DNA of 64,000 nucleotides. It comes from Burkholderiaceae bacterium. GTDB taxonomy: Bacteria > Pseudomonadota > Gammaproteobacteria > Burkholderiales > Burkholderiaceae_C. The stretch is from NCBI GenBank assembly GCA_023150375.1, contig JAKLLA010000003.1, positions 211,459 to 275,458 of the forward strand, in the 5' to 3' direction. Below the pieces are notes generated by a model. That model was not told the origin of the DNA and searched no databases. It worked only from the letters and a program-made list of their open reading frames with translations. Each line of letters starts with the position of its first letter. Positions within the stretch are counted from its first letter, which is position 1. Shown here one piece after another: positions 16,212 through 31,059 of the stretch. Made by a program: the position numbers and the translations under genes.

Positions 16212-17456
16212 ATGACCGACTGCCGAGAGACTGCTCCTTCCCTGTCCGTGGCCCGCCGCCGCGGCTTCACCCTGGCCGGGGTCGCCGCGGCCGCCCTGGC
16301 GGTCTGTGCCCCGCTGCCGGCACTGGCCCAGGCCAAGGGTGAGGTGAAGATCGCCATCATCGTCAGCAAGACCGGCCCGCTGGAGGGCTACGCGAAGCAG
16401 ACCCTGACCGGTTTCGCCCTCGGCCTGCAGTACGCCACCGGCGGCACGATGACCGTGGCGGGCAAGAAGATCACCGTGATCGAGAAGGACGACCAGGGCA
16501 AGCCCGACGTGGGCAAGGCTGCGCTGGCCGCTGCCTACGCCGACGACAAGGTGGATCTCGCGGTGGGCCCGGTGGCCTCGCCCGTGGCGCTGGCGATGCT
16601 GCCGGTGGCCGAGGAGTACAAGAAGATTCTGCTGGTCGAGCCCGCGGCGGCCGACTCGATCACCGGCGACAAGTGGAACAAGTACATCTTCCGCACCGGC
16701 CGCAACAGCAGCCAGGATGCCGCGGCCAACGCCGCCGCGCTGGACCAGCCGGGCAACGTGATCGCCATCCTGGCCAACGACAACGCCTTCGGCCGCGACG
16801 GCGTCAAGGCCGCCAAGGAGTTCACCAGGAAGGCCAAGATCGTCCACGAAGAGTACCTGCCGGTGGGCACCACCGACTTCACCGCCGGCCTGCAGCGCAT
16901 CATCGACAAGCTCAAGGACCAGCCGGGCAAGAAGTACATCTCGGTGGCCTGGTCGGGCTCGCCCACGCCCTTCGGCAAAATCGCCGACCTCGAGCTCGAG
17001 AAGCGCTACGGCATCAAGCTGGCCACCGGCGGCAACATCCTGTCGGTGATGGTGCAGTACAAGAACTTCCCCGGCATGGAAGGCGCGCTGTACTACTACT
17101 TCGGCATCCCGAAGAACCCGGTCAACGAGTGGCTGGTGGCCAACCACTACAAGCAGTTCAAGGCCCCGCCGGACTTCTTCACCGCCGGCGGCATGAGCGC
17201 AGCCATCGCCGTGGTCGAGGCGCTGAAGAAGACCAACGGCGATACGAACACCAACAAGCTCATCGCCACGATGGAGGGCATGAGCTTCGAGACGCCCAAG
17301 GGCAAGATGACCTTCCGCAAGGAAGACCACCAGGCGATGCAGGACATGTACCACTTCCGCATCAAGAACGACCCGGCCTTCGCCTGGGGCGTGCCGGAGC
17401 TGGTGCGCGTCATCCCGGCCAGCGAGCTGAACATCCCGATCCGCAACCAGCGCTGA
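16212..17456 (+). CDS. Branched-chain amino acid/urea-type ABC transporter substrate-binding protein
   Basis: The 414-residue protein starts at 16212 with GGAGA upstream. The signal sequence has RRRGFTLAG ahead of the hydrophobic core, suggesting possible Tat export, and ends in ALAQA. The mature part is a Peripla_BP_6 (LivK-like) fold: IVSKTGPLEGYAKQ, the hinge region DDQGKPDVGKAA, VDLAVGPVASPVALAM and the central VIAILANDNAFGRDG. Families of this type bind branched-chain amino acids, urea, amides or aromatic acids; the ligand cannot be assigned here. It is first in the operon with livG, livF, livH and livM. Confidence 0.9.
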   Translation: MTDCRETAPSLSVARRRGFTLAGVAAAALAVCAPLPALAQAKGEVKIAIIVSKTGPLEGYAKQTLTGFALGLQYATGGTMTVAGKKITVIEKDDQGKPDVGKAALAAAYADDKVDLAVGPVASPVALAMLPVAEEYKKILLVEPAAADSITGDKWNKYIFRTGRNSSQDAAANAAALDQPGNVIAILANDNAFGRDGVKAAKEFTRKAKIVHEEYLPVGTTDFTAGLQRIIDKLKDQPGKKYISVAWSGSPTPFGKIADLELEKRYGIKLATGGNILSVMVQYKNFPGMEGALYYYFGIPKNPVNEWLVANHYKQFKAPPDFFTAGGMSAAIAVVEALKKTNGDTNTNKLIATMEGMSFETPKGKMTFRKEDHQAMQDMYHFRIKNDPAFAWGVPELVRVIPASELNIPIRNQR

Positions 17457-17498
17457 CGCGCCGGTTGCGGACGAGTCCGCCTCCGTTGAGTTCCCCCC

Positions 17499-17519
17499 AG
17501 CCCCCTCCAGGAGGGGGCT
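17499..17519. repeat. GC-rich intercistronic hairpin 1
   Basis: AGCCCCCTC and GAGGGGGCT form a perfect 9-bp stem with loop CAG, between the binding-protein gene and livG. It is REP-like and may stabilise the upstream mRNA or partly terminate. Confidence 0.6.
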
Positions 17520-17565
17520 CCAGCATGGTTGACTGAGGTCCGGCCCAGGCCGGCGCGTGCCTGCG

Positions 17566-18357
17566 ATGCTTGAAACCCAAGAACTGACCATCCGCTTCGG
17601 CGGCCATGTGGCGGTGGACCATGTGTCCTGCCGCTTCGAGCCGGGCACGCTCACGGCCATCGTCGGTCCGAACGGTGCGGGCAAGACCACCTACTTCAAC
17701 CTGATCTCCGGCCAGCTGCCGGCCAGCGAGGGGCGGGTGCTGCTGGACGGCGAGGACCTCACCGCGCTGCCGGCGCCGCTGCGCACCCGGCGCGGGCTGG
17801 GGCGGGCCTTCCAGCTCACCCAGCTCTTCCCCAACCTGACGGTGCGCGAGAACGTGCGCCTGGCCATCCAGGCCCGCGAGGCCGGGCGGGGCAAGGCCGG
17901 GGGCATCGCGGGCATCGACTTCTTCCGGGTCTGGCTGGATCGCAAAGCCTGGATCGACGAGGCGCAGGCCATCCTCCAGCAGGTGCGCCTGGGCGACAAG
18001 CACGACGTGCACGCCAGCGCGCTGCCGCACGGGGACCAGCGCAAGCTGGAGGTGGCGCTGCTGATCGCGCTGGACCCGAAGGTCTTCATGTTCGACGAGC
18101 CCACCGCCGGCATGAGCGTGGACGAGGTGCCGCTGGTGCTGGACCTGATCCGTGCCCTCAAGCAGCGCCGCGACGTGACCATCCTGCTGGTCGAGCACAA
18201 GATGGACGTGGTGCGCGAGCTCTCCGACCGCATCATCGTGCTGCACAACGGCCAGCTCGTGGCCGATGGCGAGCCGGCCGCGGTGATCGCCAGCCCCGTC
18301 GTCCAGCAGGCCTACCTCGGCATGGCCGCGCAAGAGCCGGAAGGAGCAGCCGCATGA
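17566..18357 (+). CDS. livG: Branched-chain amino acid-type ABC transporter ATPase (LivG)
   Basis: The 263-residue ATPase has Walker A GPNGAGKTT (residues ~33-41), the Q-loop region GRAFQLTQLFPNLTVREN, Walker B VFMFDEPTAGM and H-loop LLVEHKMDVV. The ABC signature is LPHGDQRKLEVA in place of the usual LSYGxQR, a mild variation seen in LivG-type proteins. The DEPTAGM...DEV stretch and long insertion after the Q-loop identify the LivG branch. ATG 17566 is preferred over GTG 17557. The last codons overlap a possible livF start (ATGA). Confidence 0.93.
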   Translation: MLETQELTIRFGGHVAVDHVSCRFEPGTLTAIVGPNGAGKTTYFNLISGQLPASEGRVLLDGEDLTALPAPLRTRRGLGRAFQLTQLFPNLTVRENVRLAIQAREAGRGKAGGIAGIDFFRVWLDRKAWIDEAQAILQQVRLGDKHDVHASALPHGDQRKLEVALLIALDPKVFMFDEPTAGMSVDEVPLVLDLIRALKQRRDVTILLVEHKMDVVRELSDRIIVLHNGQLVADGEPAAVIASPVVQQAYLGMAAQEPEGAAA

Positions 18358-18390
18358 GCACGGGCCGAGCGCCGGGCCGCTCCCAAGCCG

Positions 18391-18443
18391 GCCCGCATCC
18401 CCTTGGGGGATCGAACGGCGTACCCGCCGGTCGAGGGGCAAAC
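18391..18443. repeat. GC-rich leader hairpins before livF
   Basis: CCCC-TT-GGGG lies at 18399-18408, followed by complementary GGCG/CGCC segments. The composition resembles the intercistronic elements at 17.5 and 19.2 kb. It lies between the livG stop and the preferred livF start. Confidence 0.4.
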
Positions 18444-19172
18444 ATGATCCTGGAATTGACGGGTGTGCACACCCACATCGGCGCGTACCACATCCTGCAC
18501 GGCGTGGACTTCGCGGTACCGGCCGGCGAGGTGACGATGCTGCTGGGCCGCAATGGCGCGGGCAAGACCACCACGCTGCGCACGATCATGGGCCTGTGGC
18601 GCGTCTCGCAGGGGGACGTGCGCTTCCAGGGCCAGAGCCTGAAGGCCCTGGGTACGCCGGAGATCGCCCACCAGGGCATCGCCTACGTGCCGGAGAACAT
18701 GGGCATCTTCACCGACCTGACGGTGAAGGAGAACATGGTGCTGGCGGCCCGCTCGGCGCGCAACGCCAGCGAGCTGGACACGCAGCGGCTGGAGTGGATC
18801 TTCGGCTTCTTCCCGGCGCTGAAGAAGTTCTGGCTCTACCCGGCCGGCAAGCTCAGCGGCGGGCAGAAGCAGATGCTGGCGGTGGCCCGCGCGATCTGCG
18901 AGCCGCGTGCGCTGATCCTGATCGACGAGCCCAGCAAGGGCCTGGCACCGTCGATCATCCAGAACCTGGTCACCGCCTTCGGCGAGCTCAAGCGCCAGAA
19001 GACCACCATCCTGCTGGTGGAGCAGAACTTCATGATGGCCCGTGCGCTGGGCGACCGCGTCGCGGTGATGGACAACGGCCGCGTGGTGCACACCGGTGAC
19101 ATGCGCGAGCTGGCCGAGGACGAGTCGATGCAGCAGCGCCTTCTGGGACTGTCTCTGGGAGCGCATCAGTGA
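18444..19172 (+). CDS. livF: Branched-chain amino acid-type ABC transporter ATPase (LivF)
   Basis: The 242-residue product from ATG 18444 (GAGGGG upstream) has normal LivF length. The ATG at 18354 would add a 30-residue low-complexity extension and is less likely. Walker A is LGRNGAGKTTTL, the ABC signature LSGGQKQMLAVARAI, Walker B LILIDEPSKGLAP and H-loop LLVEQNFMMA. The DEPSKGLAP signature is diagnostic of LivF. It acts with LivG as the heterodimeric motor of the transporter. Confidence 0.94.
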   Translation: MILELTGVHTHIGAYHILHGVDFAVPAGEVTMLLGRNGAGKTTTLRTIMGLWRVSQGDVRFQGQSLKALGTPEIAHQGIAYVPENMGIFTDLTVKENMVLAARSARNASELDTQRLEWIFGFFPALKKFWLYPAGKLSGGQKQMLAVARAICEPRALILIDEPSKGLAPSIIQNLVTAFGELKRQKTTILLVEQNFMMARALGDRVAVMDNGRVVHTGDMRELAEDESMQQRLLGLSLGAHQ

Positions 19173-19183
19173 CCCACCCCCGC

Positions 19184-19216
19184 AGCGGCTTGCGCCGCTC
19201 CCCCTCCAGGGGGCGC
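19184..19216. repeat. Double hairpin between livF and livH
   Basis: AGCGGC-TTGC-GCCGCT (19184-19199) is followed directly by CCCCCT-CC-AGGGGG (19200-19213). These are two adjacent perfect stems, the most structured of the three intercistronic elements in this operon. Confidence 0.65.
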
Positions 19217-19287
19217 CTCCAGCGGACCGGCCGAGCCGGATCCGCGGCGGCTGCTGGCCAGGCGCACCCCGGGAACTCCGATTCGTC

Positions 19288-20331
19288 ATGAACAGCATCG
19301 CTATGAACACCACCCCCGCGGCGGCTATCCCCAAGGCCGACTTCGACTGGAAGCCGCTGCTGATCCTGTTGGGGCTGATCGTGCTGGCGCTGCCGGCCGT
19401 CGGCAGCCCCTCGTCCTGGCTGACGCTGACGGCCGCCGGCATCGCGATGGGGCTGATCATCTTCGTCATCGCCTCGGGCCTGACGCTGGTCTTCGGCCTG
19501 ATGGACGTGCTGAACTTCGGCCACGGCGTGTTCATCGCGCTGGGTGCCTTCGTGGCCACCAGCGTGATGGGCGGCATGGCCGGCTGGGCGGGCGACAGCG
19601 GCTGGGCCCAGTTCGCCAGCATCTTTGCCGCGATGGCGGTGGCCATGGCGGTGGCCGGTGCGATCGGCTGGGCCTTCGAGCGCGTCATCGTGCGTCCGGT
19701 CTACGGCCTGCACCTCAAGCAGATCCTGATCACGATGGGCGGGATGATCGTGGGCGAGGAGATCATCAAGGTGATCTGGGGCCCGCTGCAGATCGCCCTG
19801 CCGCTGCCGGACGTGCTGCGCGGCGCCTGGTACCTGCCGATCGCGGACGGTCTGGGTGGGGGCGACGCGGCCATCGAGAAGTACCGCGTGCTGGCCGCGG
19901 CGATCGGCCTGCTGGTGTTCGCCGCGATGGGCCATGTGCTGGCGCGCACCAAGGTGGGCCTCTTGATCCGTGCCGGCGTGCAGGACCGGGAAATGGTCGA
20001 GAGCCTGGGCTACCGCATCCGGCGCCTCTTCGTCGGCGTGTTCGCGGTGGGTTCGGCACTGGCCGGCCTGGGCGGCGTGATGTGGGGCCTGTACCAGCAG
20101 AGCGTCACCCCGCAGATGGGCGCGCAGGTCAATGTGCTGATCTTCATCGTCATCATCATCGGCGGGCTGGGCTCGACGCTGGGCTGCTTCGTCGGCGCGC
20201 TGCTGGTGGGGCTGATGGCCAACTACACCGGCTTTCTGGCGCCCAAGGTGGCACTGTTCTCCAACATCGGCCTGATGGTGCTGGTGCTGCTGTGGCGCCC
20301 GCAGGGCCTCTATCCGGTCACGAACCGATGA
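19288..20331 (+). CDS. livH: Branched-chain amino acid-type ABC transporter permease (LivH)
   Basis: The 347-residue inner-membrane permease has about eight hydrophobic segments. ASGLTLVFGLMDVLNFGHG (residues ~61-79) is the signature of LivH/UrtB-type permeases, and the EAA-like coupling region is RAGVQDREMVESLGYR. IIGGLGSTLGCFVGALLVG near the C-terminus is also typical. ATG 19288 follows the double hairpin. It pairs with LivM to form the membrane channel. Confidence 0.93.
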   Translation: MNSIAMNTTPAAAIPKADFDWKPLLILLGLIVLALPAVGSPSSWLTLTAAGIAMGLIIFVIASGLTLVFGLMDVLNFGHGVFIALGAFVATSVMGGMAGWAGDSGWAQFASIFAAMAVAMAVAGAIGWAFERVIVRPVYGLHLKQILITMGGMIVGEEIIKVIWGPLQIALPLPDVLRGAWYLPIADGLGGGDAAIEKYRVLAAAIGLLVFAAMGHVLARTKVGLLIRAGVQDREMVESLGYRIRRLFVGVFAVGSALAGLGGVMWGLYQQSVTPQMGAQVNVLIFIVIIIGGLGSTLGCFVGALLVGLMANYTGFLAPKVALFSNIGLMVLVLLWRPQGLYPVTNR

Positions 20332-20344
20332 GGGCAGGATCATC

Positions 20345-24584
<4,240 letters not shown>

Positions 24585-24685
24585 CCGCCACGTTGCGGGG
24601 CCGGATCGGAAGCAATCACGGGGCCCGGCAGGGACCGGGCCGGGCTTCCTAGAATGGCCGGTTGCCTTCTCGAAAAGCACCCGCC

Positions 24686-27600
24686 ATGCCGTCCGCACCG
24701 ACCGGTTCCCAGCTGCCCTCGCCGTCCACCACGTCGGGGGGCGGCGGCCTGATCCGCATCCGCGGTGCGCGCCAGCACAACCTCAAGAACCTCGATCTGG
24801 ACATCCGCACCGGCGAGCTGACGGTGGTGACCGGGCCCAGCGGCTCGGGCAAGTCCAGCCTGGTGTTCGACACGCTGTATGCCGAGGGGCAGCGGCGCTA
24901 CGTCGAGACCTTCAGCGCCTACGCGCGCCAGTTCCTTGACCGCATGGACCGCCCTGCGGTGGATGCGGTGGAGGGCGTGCCGCCGGCGATCGCCATCGAC
25001 CAGACCAACCCGGTGCGCACCAGCCGCAGCACGGTCGGCACGATGACCGAGCTGAACGACCACCTGAAGCTGCTGTTTGCGCGGGCCGCGCAGCTCTTCG
25101 ACGCACAGACCGCGCAGCCGGTGCGCGAGGACGACCCGCAGAGCATCTGGGCCGACCTGGCCGCGCGCAGCGAGGTGGCCGGCGACCCGCGGCTGGTGGT
25201 GACCTTCCCGGTCGAGCTGCCGGCCGGCACCACGCCGGAGGAGATCGAGGGCTGGCTGGCGGCCTCGGGCTACACCCGCGTGCAGGCCGAGCGCGAGGTG
25301 GCCACGCCCACCGGGCCGCGCAAGGTGCTGGACGTGGTGGCGGATCGCTTCCGCTTCTCTGCCGCCGAGAAGGTGCGCGTGATCGAGGCGCTGGAGGCCT
25401 CGCTCGAGCGCGGTGGCGGGCGCTGCACGGTCTACGCCGCGAAGGAGGACGGTGAACCCGAGCTGTGGAGGTACAGCCGGGGCCTGCACTGCCCGGAGAG
25501 CGACCGGCGCTACAGCGCGCCGCAGCCGGCGATGTTCTCCTTCAACTCGGCCTACGGTGCCTGCGAGACCTGCCGCGGCTTCGGCCGGGTGATCGGGGTG
25601 GACTTCGGCCTGGTGATCCCGGACCACAAGAAGACGCTGCGCGGCGGCGCGATCAAGCCGCTGCAGACGCCGGCCTGGAAGGAGTGCCAGGACGACCTGA
25701 TCAAGTACGCCGGCGACGCCGGCATCCCGCGAGACACCGCCTGGGCGCAGCTCACACCGGCGCAGAAGAGCTGGGTGATCGACGGCTCGCCGAACTGGAA
25801 CGGCCAGTGGAACCAGCAGTGGTATGGCATCCGGCGCTTCTTCGAGTACCTCGAGAGCAAGGCCTACAAGATGCACATCCGCGTGCTCCTGTCCAAGTAC
25901 CGCAGCTACACGCCCTGCGGCGACTGCGGTGGCGCGCGGCTCAAGACCGAATCGCTGCTGTGGCGGCTTGGCACGAAGGAGGGCGCGGATGCCGTGCTCG
26001 ACCCGGCGAAACGCTTCCTGCCCAAGGGCGTGGGCTGGACCCGCGACGCGCTCGAAGCCCTGCCCGGCCTGGCGCTGCACGACCTGATGCTGCTGCCCAT
26101 CCACCGGCTGCGGCGCTTCTTCGATGCCCTGACTTTTCCGTCTACGCTGCTGGACGAGGCGCTGCAGCTGCTGCTCGACGAGATCCGCACCCGGCTGAAG
26201 TACCTCTGCGACGTCGGCCTGGGCTACCTGACGCTGGACCGGCAGAGCCGCACGCTGTCGGGCGGCGAGGTGCAGCGCATCAACCTGACCACCGCCCTGG
26301 GCACCTCGCTGGTCAACACGCTGTTCGTGCTGGACGAGCCCAGCATCGGCCTGCACCCGCGCGACATGCACCGCATCGTCGAGGCGATGCTGCGCCTGCG
26401 CGACGCCGGCAACACGCTGGTGGTGGTGGAGCACGACCCGGCGGTGATGCTGGCGGCCGATCGCGTGATCGACCTCGGCCCCGGCCCGGGCACGCAGGGC
26501 GGGCGCATCGTCTTCGACGGCACCCCCGAGGAGCTGAAAGCCGCCGAGACGCTGACCGGCGCCTACCTGGGCGCGCGGCGCTCGATCGGCCTGGGCCTGA
26601 GCCGCCCGGTGCTGGACAGCACGCCGCGGCTGATCCTGGAGGGTGTGCGCGAGCACAACCTGCGCAACCTGACGGTGGAGTTCCCGTTGCAGCGCCTGGT
26701 CTGCGTGACCGGCGTGAGCGGCTCGGGCAAGTCCACGCTGATCCAGGACGTGCTGGCGCCCGCGCTGGCGCGTCACTTCGGCCAGGCCACCGAAAGCCCG
26801 GGCGAGTTCGACCGCCTGCTGGGCGCGGACTGGCTGTCCGATGCGGTGTTCGTGGACCAGAGCCCGATCGGCAAGACGGCGCGCTCCAACCCGGCCAGCT
26901 TCGTGGGCGCCTTCGACGCGGTGCGCGAGCTCTTCGCCGCGCTGCCCGCCGCCCGCGAGCGCAGCTACAGCGCCGGCATGTTCAGCTTCAACGCCGGCGA
27001 CGGCCGCTGCCCCACCTGCGGCGGCTCGGGCTTCGAGCACGTCGAGATGCAGTTCCTCAGCGACGTCTACCTGCGCTGCCCGGACTGCGACGGCACCCGC
27101 TACCGCGCCGAGATCCGCGAGATCCAGCTGGAGCGCGGCGGCAAGGAACTCAGCATCGCCGACGTGCTGGAGCTCACCGTGGCCGACGCGGTGCGCCTGT
27201 TCGCCGCCGACCGCGAGGTGGTGCGCGCGCTGCAGCCGCTGGCCGACGTGGGGCTGGACTACGTCAAGCTCGGCCAGCCGGTGCCCACGCTGTCGGGCGG
27301 CGAGGCGCAGCGCCTGAAGCTGGCCGGCTTCCTCGCCGAGGCGGCGAAGAACGCCAGTGCCAGCCGCCAGAAGCTGGCCAAGAAGGGTACGCTCTTCCTC
27401 TTCGACGAGCCCACCACCGGCCTGCACTTCGACGACATCGCCAAGCTGATGCGCGCCTTCCGCAAGCTGCTGGAGGCGGGCCACTCGCTGCTGGTCATCG
27501 AGCACAACCTGGACGTGATCCGCGCGGCCGACTGGATCGTCGACCTCGGCCCCGATGGCGGCGAGGACGGCGGCGAGCTGGTCGCCGAGGGCACGCCAGC

Positions 27601-30460
27601 GGACCTGCGCGCCCACCCGCGCAGCCACACCGGCGCGGCGCTGCGCGACTACGACACCAGCCTGGGCCAGGGCGGCCTGGCGGTCGAGGAAGGCCGGCCG
27701 CTGCAGGCCGTGGTCAAGGCGCGCCGCGACGAGGCGAAGCGCCTCACCGACAACCTGATCCAGATCGTCAACGCGCGCGAGCACAACCTCAAGGGCCTGA
27801 GCGTCGACATCCCGCGCGGCCGGTTCAGCGTGGTGACCGGCGTGTCGGGCTCGGGCAAGTCCACGCTGGCCTTCGACATCCTGTTCAACGAGGGCCAGCG
27901 CCGCTACCTGGAGAGCCTGAACGCCTACGCCCGCAGCATCGTGCAGCCGGCCGGCCGGCCGGAGGTGGACGCGGTCTACGGCATCCCGCCGACGGTGGCC
28001 ATCGAGCAGCGCCTGTCGCGCGGCGGGCGCAAGTCCACCGTGGCCACCACCACCGAGGTCTGGCACTTCCTGCGCCTGCTCTACGTGAAGCTGGGGCTGC
28101 AGTACTGCCCGAAGTGCTCGGACTTCCACGCGCCGATGGACGAATGGGTGGCCGTGCAGCCGCAGACGCCCGAGCAGATCGCCGCGCAGCTGCTGCGCCC
28201 GGTGGAGGAGGGCGGCTACCGCGGCCAGCACATCGGCCTGCTGGCGCCGCTGGTGATCCACCGCAAGGGCCTGTACACGGATCTCGCCAAGTGGGCCAAG
28301 GGCAAGGGCTACACCCACCTGCGGGTGGATGGCGAGTTCCTGCCCGTGGCGCCCTGGCCCAAGCTGGACCGCTACAAGGAACACACCGTCGAGCTGCCGG
28401 TGGCCGACCTGGTGGTGGATGTGGCCCACGAGGCGCATCTGCGCGCCAAGCTGGCCGAGGTGCTCGAGCACGGCAAGGGCGTGCTGCACCTGCTCACCCC
28501 GCTCAAGGGCCTGCAGACCGCGATGGCCGCCGGCCAGAGCGGGCGCATCGGTCGCACCAAGGTGTTCTCGATCAAGCGCGCCTGCCCGGTCTGCGGCAGC
28601 AGCTACCCCGAGCTGGACCCGCGCATGTTCAGCTACAACAGCAAGCACGGCTGGTGCCCGGACTGCGTCGGCACCGGCCTGACGCTCACCAAGGAGCAGC
28701 GCAAGGCTCTGGACGACAGCCAGGCCGAGCGCGACCCTTCCGGCCGCGAGAAGACCTTCGCCGAGCCCGAGGTGGAGGACCTGGCCGACACGCCCTGCGG
28801 CAGCTGCGGCGGCGCGCGGCTGAATCCGGTGTCGCGCGCGGTGCGCTTTCGCGGCCGCTCGATCGCCGAGCTGGCGGCGCTGTCGGTCGACGACGCGGCG
28901 CGCTGGATCGCGAAACAGAAGCTCGACGGCCGCGAGGCGGCGATTGCCCGCGACGTGATCGGCGAGATCCGCAGCCGCCTGAGCTTCCTGGCCGAGGTGG
29001 GCCTGGGCTACCTGACGCTGGACCGCGCCGCGCCCACGCTCTCGGGCGGCGAGGCGCAGCGCATCCGCCTGGCCGCGCAGCTGGGCAGCCACCTGCAGGG
29101 CGTGTGCTACGTGCTGGACGAGCCGACCATCGGCCTGCACCCGCGTGACAACCAGGTGCTGCTGGATGCGCTGCACAAGCTCGGGGCGGCGGGCAACACG
29201 CTGGTGGTGGTGGAGCACGACGAGGACACCATCCGCCGCGCCGACCACATCATCGACATCGGCCCCGGCGCGGGCAAGCGAGGGGGCCGGATCGTGGCGC
29301 AGGGGACCGCGGCCGAGCTGATGGCGCAGGCCGACTCGATCACCGGCCGCTTCCTCAACGCGCCGCTGAAGCACCCGCTCCAGCCCCGCCGGCCGGTGGA
29401 CGCCGACACGCCCGGCCTGACCCTGCGCGGTGCGAACCTGCACAACCTCCAGGCGGTGGACGTGGAGATCCCGCTGGCCCGGCTGGTGGCGGTGACGGGG
29501 GTGTCCGGCTCCGGCAAGTCCACGCTGGCGCGCGACGTGCTGCTGGCCAACGTGCAGGCCATCGTCGCGCACAGGATGCTGGGCAGGAAGGCCGAGACGA
29601 CGCCCCGCCCGGCCTGGGTGGGCTGCAGCGGGCTGGAGGGCTGGAGCAACGTCGACCGGGTGCTGGAGGTGGACCAGACGCCCATCGGCAAGACGCCGCG
29701 CTCCTGCCCGGCCACCTACATCGGCTTCTGGGACCTCATCCGCAAGCTCTTCACCGAGACGCTGGAGGCCAAGGCGCGCGGCTACGCCGCCAACCGCTTC
29801 TCCTTCAACACGGGCGCAGGACGCTGCCCGGCCTGTGAGGGCCAAGGGATGCGCACCATCGAGATGGCCTTCCTGCCCGACGTCAAGGTGCCCTGCGACC
29901 AGTGCCACGGTGCGCGCTTCAACCCGGAGACGCTGGCCGTCACCTGGCGCGGCCGGAGCATCGGCGACGTGCTGCGCATGGAGGTGGACGAGGCGGTGGA
30001 GTTCTTCGCCTCCATGCCCGGCATCGCCCACCCGCTGAAGCTGCTGCAGGACGTGGGCCTGGGCTACCTGACGCTGGGCCAGCCCAGCCCGACGCTGTCA
30101 GGCGGCGAGGCGCAGCGCATCAAGCTGGTGACCGAACTCAGCAAGGTGCGCGACGACATCGGCCGGCGGGGCCAGAAGGCCCCGCACACGCTCTACGTGC
30201 TCGACGAGCCGACGGTCGGCCTGCACATGGCCGACGTGGAGAAGCTCATCCGCGTGCTGCATCGCCTGGTCGACGCCGGCCACAGCGTGGTGGTGATCGA
30301 GCACGACCTGGACGTGATCGCCGAGGCCGACTGGGTCGTCGACCTGGGGCCGGAGGGCGGCACCGGCGGCGGGCGGGTGGTGGTCTGCGGCACGCCGGAG
30401 GCGGTGGTGAAGAGCCGCAGCCACACGGGGGTGGCGTTGAAACCCGTCCTGAAGCGCTGA
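24686..30460 (+). CDS. uvrA: Double-length UvrA-type excinuclease ATPase (four ATP-binding sites)
   Basis: At 1924 residues this is about twice normal UvrA. Four Walker A motifs are visible: GPSGSGKSS (~residue 50) and three GVSGSGKST (~676, ~1051, ~1604). Each half has its LSGGE signatures and paired zinc modules: CETC with CGDC, CPTC with CPDC, CPDC with CGSC, and CPAC with CDQC. Fused tandem UvrA proteins of this size are known in Burkholderiales and xanthomonads, often beside a standard uvrA elsewhere. It should recognise DNA damage, but a role in canonical repair with UvrB is unproven for the long form. I see no LexA box in the upstream 100 bases. ATG 24686 is preferred over TTG 24662. 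Confidence 0.92.
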   Translation: MPSAPTGSQLPSPSTTSGGGGLIRIRGARQHNLKNLDLDIRTGELTVVTGPSGSGKSSLVFDTLYAEGQRRYVETFSAYARQFLDRMDRPAVDAVEGVPPAIAIDQTNPVRTSRSTVGTMTELNDHLKLLFARAAQLFDAQTAQPVREDDPQSIWADLAARSEVAGDPRLVVTFPVELPAGTTPEEIEGWLAASGYTRVQAEREVATPTGPRKVLDVVADRFRFSAAEKVRVIEALEASLERGGGRCTVYAAKEDGEPELWRYSRGLHCPESDRRYSAPQPAMFSFNSAYGACETCRGFGRVIGVDFGLVIPDHKKTLRGGAIKPLQTPAWKECQDDLIKYAGDAGIPRDTAWAQLTPAQKSWVIDGSPNWNGQWNQQWYGIRRFFEYLESKAYKMHIRVLLSKYRSYTPCGDCGGARLKTESLLWRLGTKEGADAVLDPAKRFLPKGVGWTRDALEALPGLALHDLMLLPIHRLRRFFDALTFPSTLLDEALQLLLDEIRTRLKYLCDVGLGYLTLDRQSRTLSGGEVQRINLTTALGTSLVNTLFVLDEPSIGLHPRDMHRIVEAMLRLRDAGNTLVVVEHDPAVMLAADRVIDLGPGPGTQGGRIVFDGTPEELKAAETLTGAYLGARRSIGLGLSRPVLDSTPRLILEGVREHNLRNLTVEFPLQRLVCVTGVSGSGKSTLIQDVLAPALARHFGQATESPGEFDRLLGADWLSDAVFVDQSPIGKTARSNPASFVGAFDAVRELFAALPAARERSYSAGMFSFNAGDGRCPTCGGSGFEHVEMQFLSDVYLRCPDCDGTRYRAEIREIQLERGGKELSIADVLELTVADAVRLFAADREVVRALQPLADVGLDYVKLGQPVPTLSGGEAQRLKLAGFLAEAAKNASASRQKLAKKGTLFLFDEPTTGLHFDDIAKLMRAFRKLLEAGHSLLVIEHNLDVIRAADWIVDLGPDGGEDGGELVAEGTPADLRAHPRSHTGAALRDYDTSLGQGGLAVEEGRPLQAVVKARRDEAKRLTDNLIQIVNAREHNLKGLSVDIPRGRFSVVTGVSGSGKSTLAFDILFNEGQRRYLESLNAYARSIVQPAGRPEVDAVYGIPPTVAIEQRLSRGGRKSTVATTTEVWHFLRLLYVKLGLQYCPKCSDFHAPMDEWVAVQPQTPEQIAAQLLRPVEEGGYRGQHIGLLAPLVIHRKGLYTDLAKWAKGKGYTHLRVDGEFLPVAPWPKLDRYKEHTVELPVADLVVDVAHEAHLRAKLAEVLEHGKGVLHLLTPLKGLQTAMAAGQSGRIGRTKVFSIKRACPVCGSSYPELDPRMFSYNSKHGWCPDCVGTGLTLTKEQRKALDDSQAERDPSGREKTFAEPEVEDLADTPCGSCGGARLNPVSRAVRFRGRSIAELAALSVDDAARWIAKQKLDGREAAIARDVIGEIRSRLSFLAEVGLGYLTLDRAAPTLSGGEAQRIRLAAQLGSHLQGVCYVLDEPTIGLHPRDNQVLLDALHKLGAAGNTLVVVEHDEDTIRRADHIIDIGPGAGKRGGRIVAQGTAAELMAQADSITGRFLNAPLKHPLQPRRPVDADTPGLTLRGANLHNLQAVDVEIPLARLVAVTGVSGSGKSTLARDVLLANVQAIVAHRMLGRKAETTPRPAWVGCSGLEGWSNVDRVLEVDQTPIGKTPRSCPATYIGFWDLIRKLFTETLEAKARGYAANRFSFNTGAGRCPACEGQGMRTIEMAFLPDVKVPCDQCHGARFNPETLAVTWRGRSIGDVLRMEVDEAVEFFASMPGIAHPLKLLQDVGLGYLTLGQPSPTLSGGEAQRIKLVTELSKVRDDIGRRGQKAPHTLYVLDEPTVGLHMADVEKLIRVLHRLVDAGHSVVVIEHDLDVIAEADWVVDLGPEGGTGGGRVVVCGTPEAVVKSRSHTGVALKPVLKR

Positions 30461-30561
30461 TTCGCTCGCAGGGAGCCTGGACGCCGGGGTTGCGACCTGG
30501 GTGGCGCGGCGGCACGCCGGCTGAGGGCCTCGGGCCGCGGCCGGGCCACCGGCGCGGTCTG

Positions 30562-30969
30562 TCAGCCCGCCGGGTGAGGCTGCGCGGGCGGCACCGGGCG
30601 GGCCGCCCGGGTCAGCCACAGCGCCAGACCCGCCAGGCCGAGCAGCATCAGCAGGCCGGCGCCCCAGACGATCCACAGCAGCGGCATCAGCCAGGCCATC
30701 GCACTGTCCACGCCCGGCCAGACGGCCTGCAGGCTCTCGAACATCGAGGCGACCAGGTCCAGCAGGCTGCGCAGCGCCTCCAGGTCGACCCACAGCGCCA
30801 GCCACTGCGGCAGCGGCCAGTCGGCCAGCACGCGGCCCCAGTCGTCGGGGGCGCCGCCGCTGCCCGAGAGCAGGCCGGCGGCCCAGCGCAGCAGCGCGGC
30901 GCCGGCCCAGCACAGGCCGGACCAGAACAGGGCCAGCAGACCGAACAGGGACCAGATCAGCGTTTTCAT
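30562..30969 (-). CDS. Small membrane protein of unknown function
   Basis: The 135-residue protein has an N-terminal hydrophobic helix (residues ~4-35, signal-like but without a clear cleavage site), a Trp-rich amphipathic middle and a second strong membrane helix at ~90-118. The C-terminus is Pro/Ala-rich. I do not recognise the family. It converges with uvrA and lies 90 bases downstream of the cytochrome gene, in the same direction. Confidence 0.6.
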   Translation of the reverse strand: MKTLIWSLFGLLALFWSGLCWAGAALLRWAAGLLSGSGGAPDDWGRVLADWPLPQWLALWVDLEALRSLLDLVASMFESLQAVWPGVDSAMAWLMPLLWIVWGAGLLMLLGLAGLALWLTRAARPVPPAQPHPAG

Positions 30970-31059
30970 GGGGTGGGGCGCAGCGCGGCGCAGGTGAGAG
31001 ACCGGGAAGAAGATCCTGCCTGCGCCGACGGGTTCCGTGGGCCCCGGGGGATTTGCAGG

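Noticed and set aside
24585..24685. Possible LexA (SOS) box before uvrA
   Set aside because: I looked for CTGT-N8-ACAG and close variants and found none in this interval.
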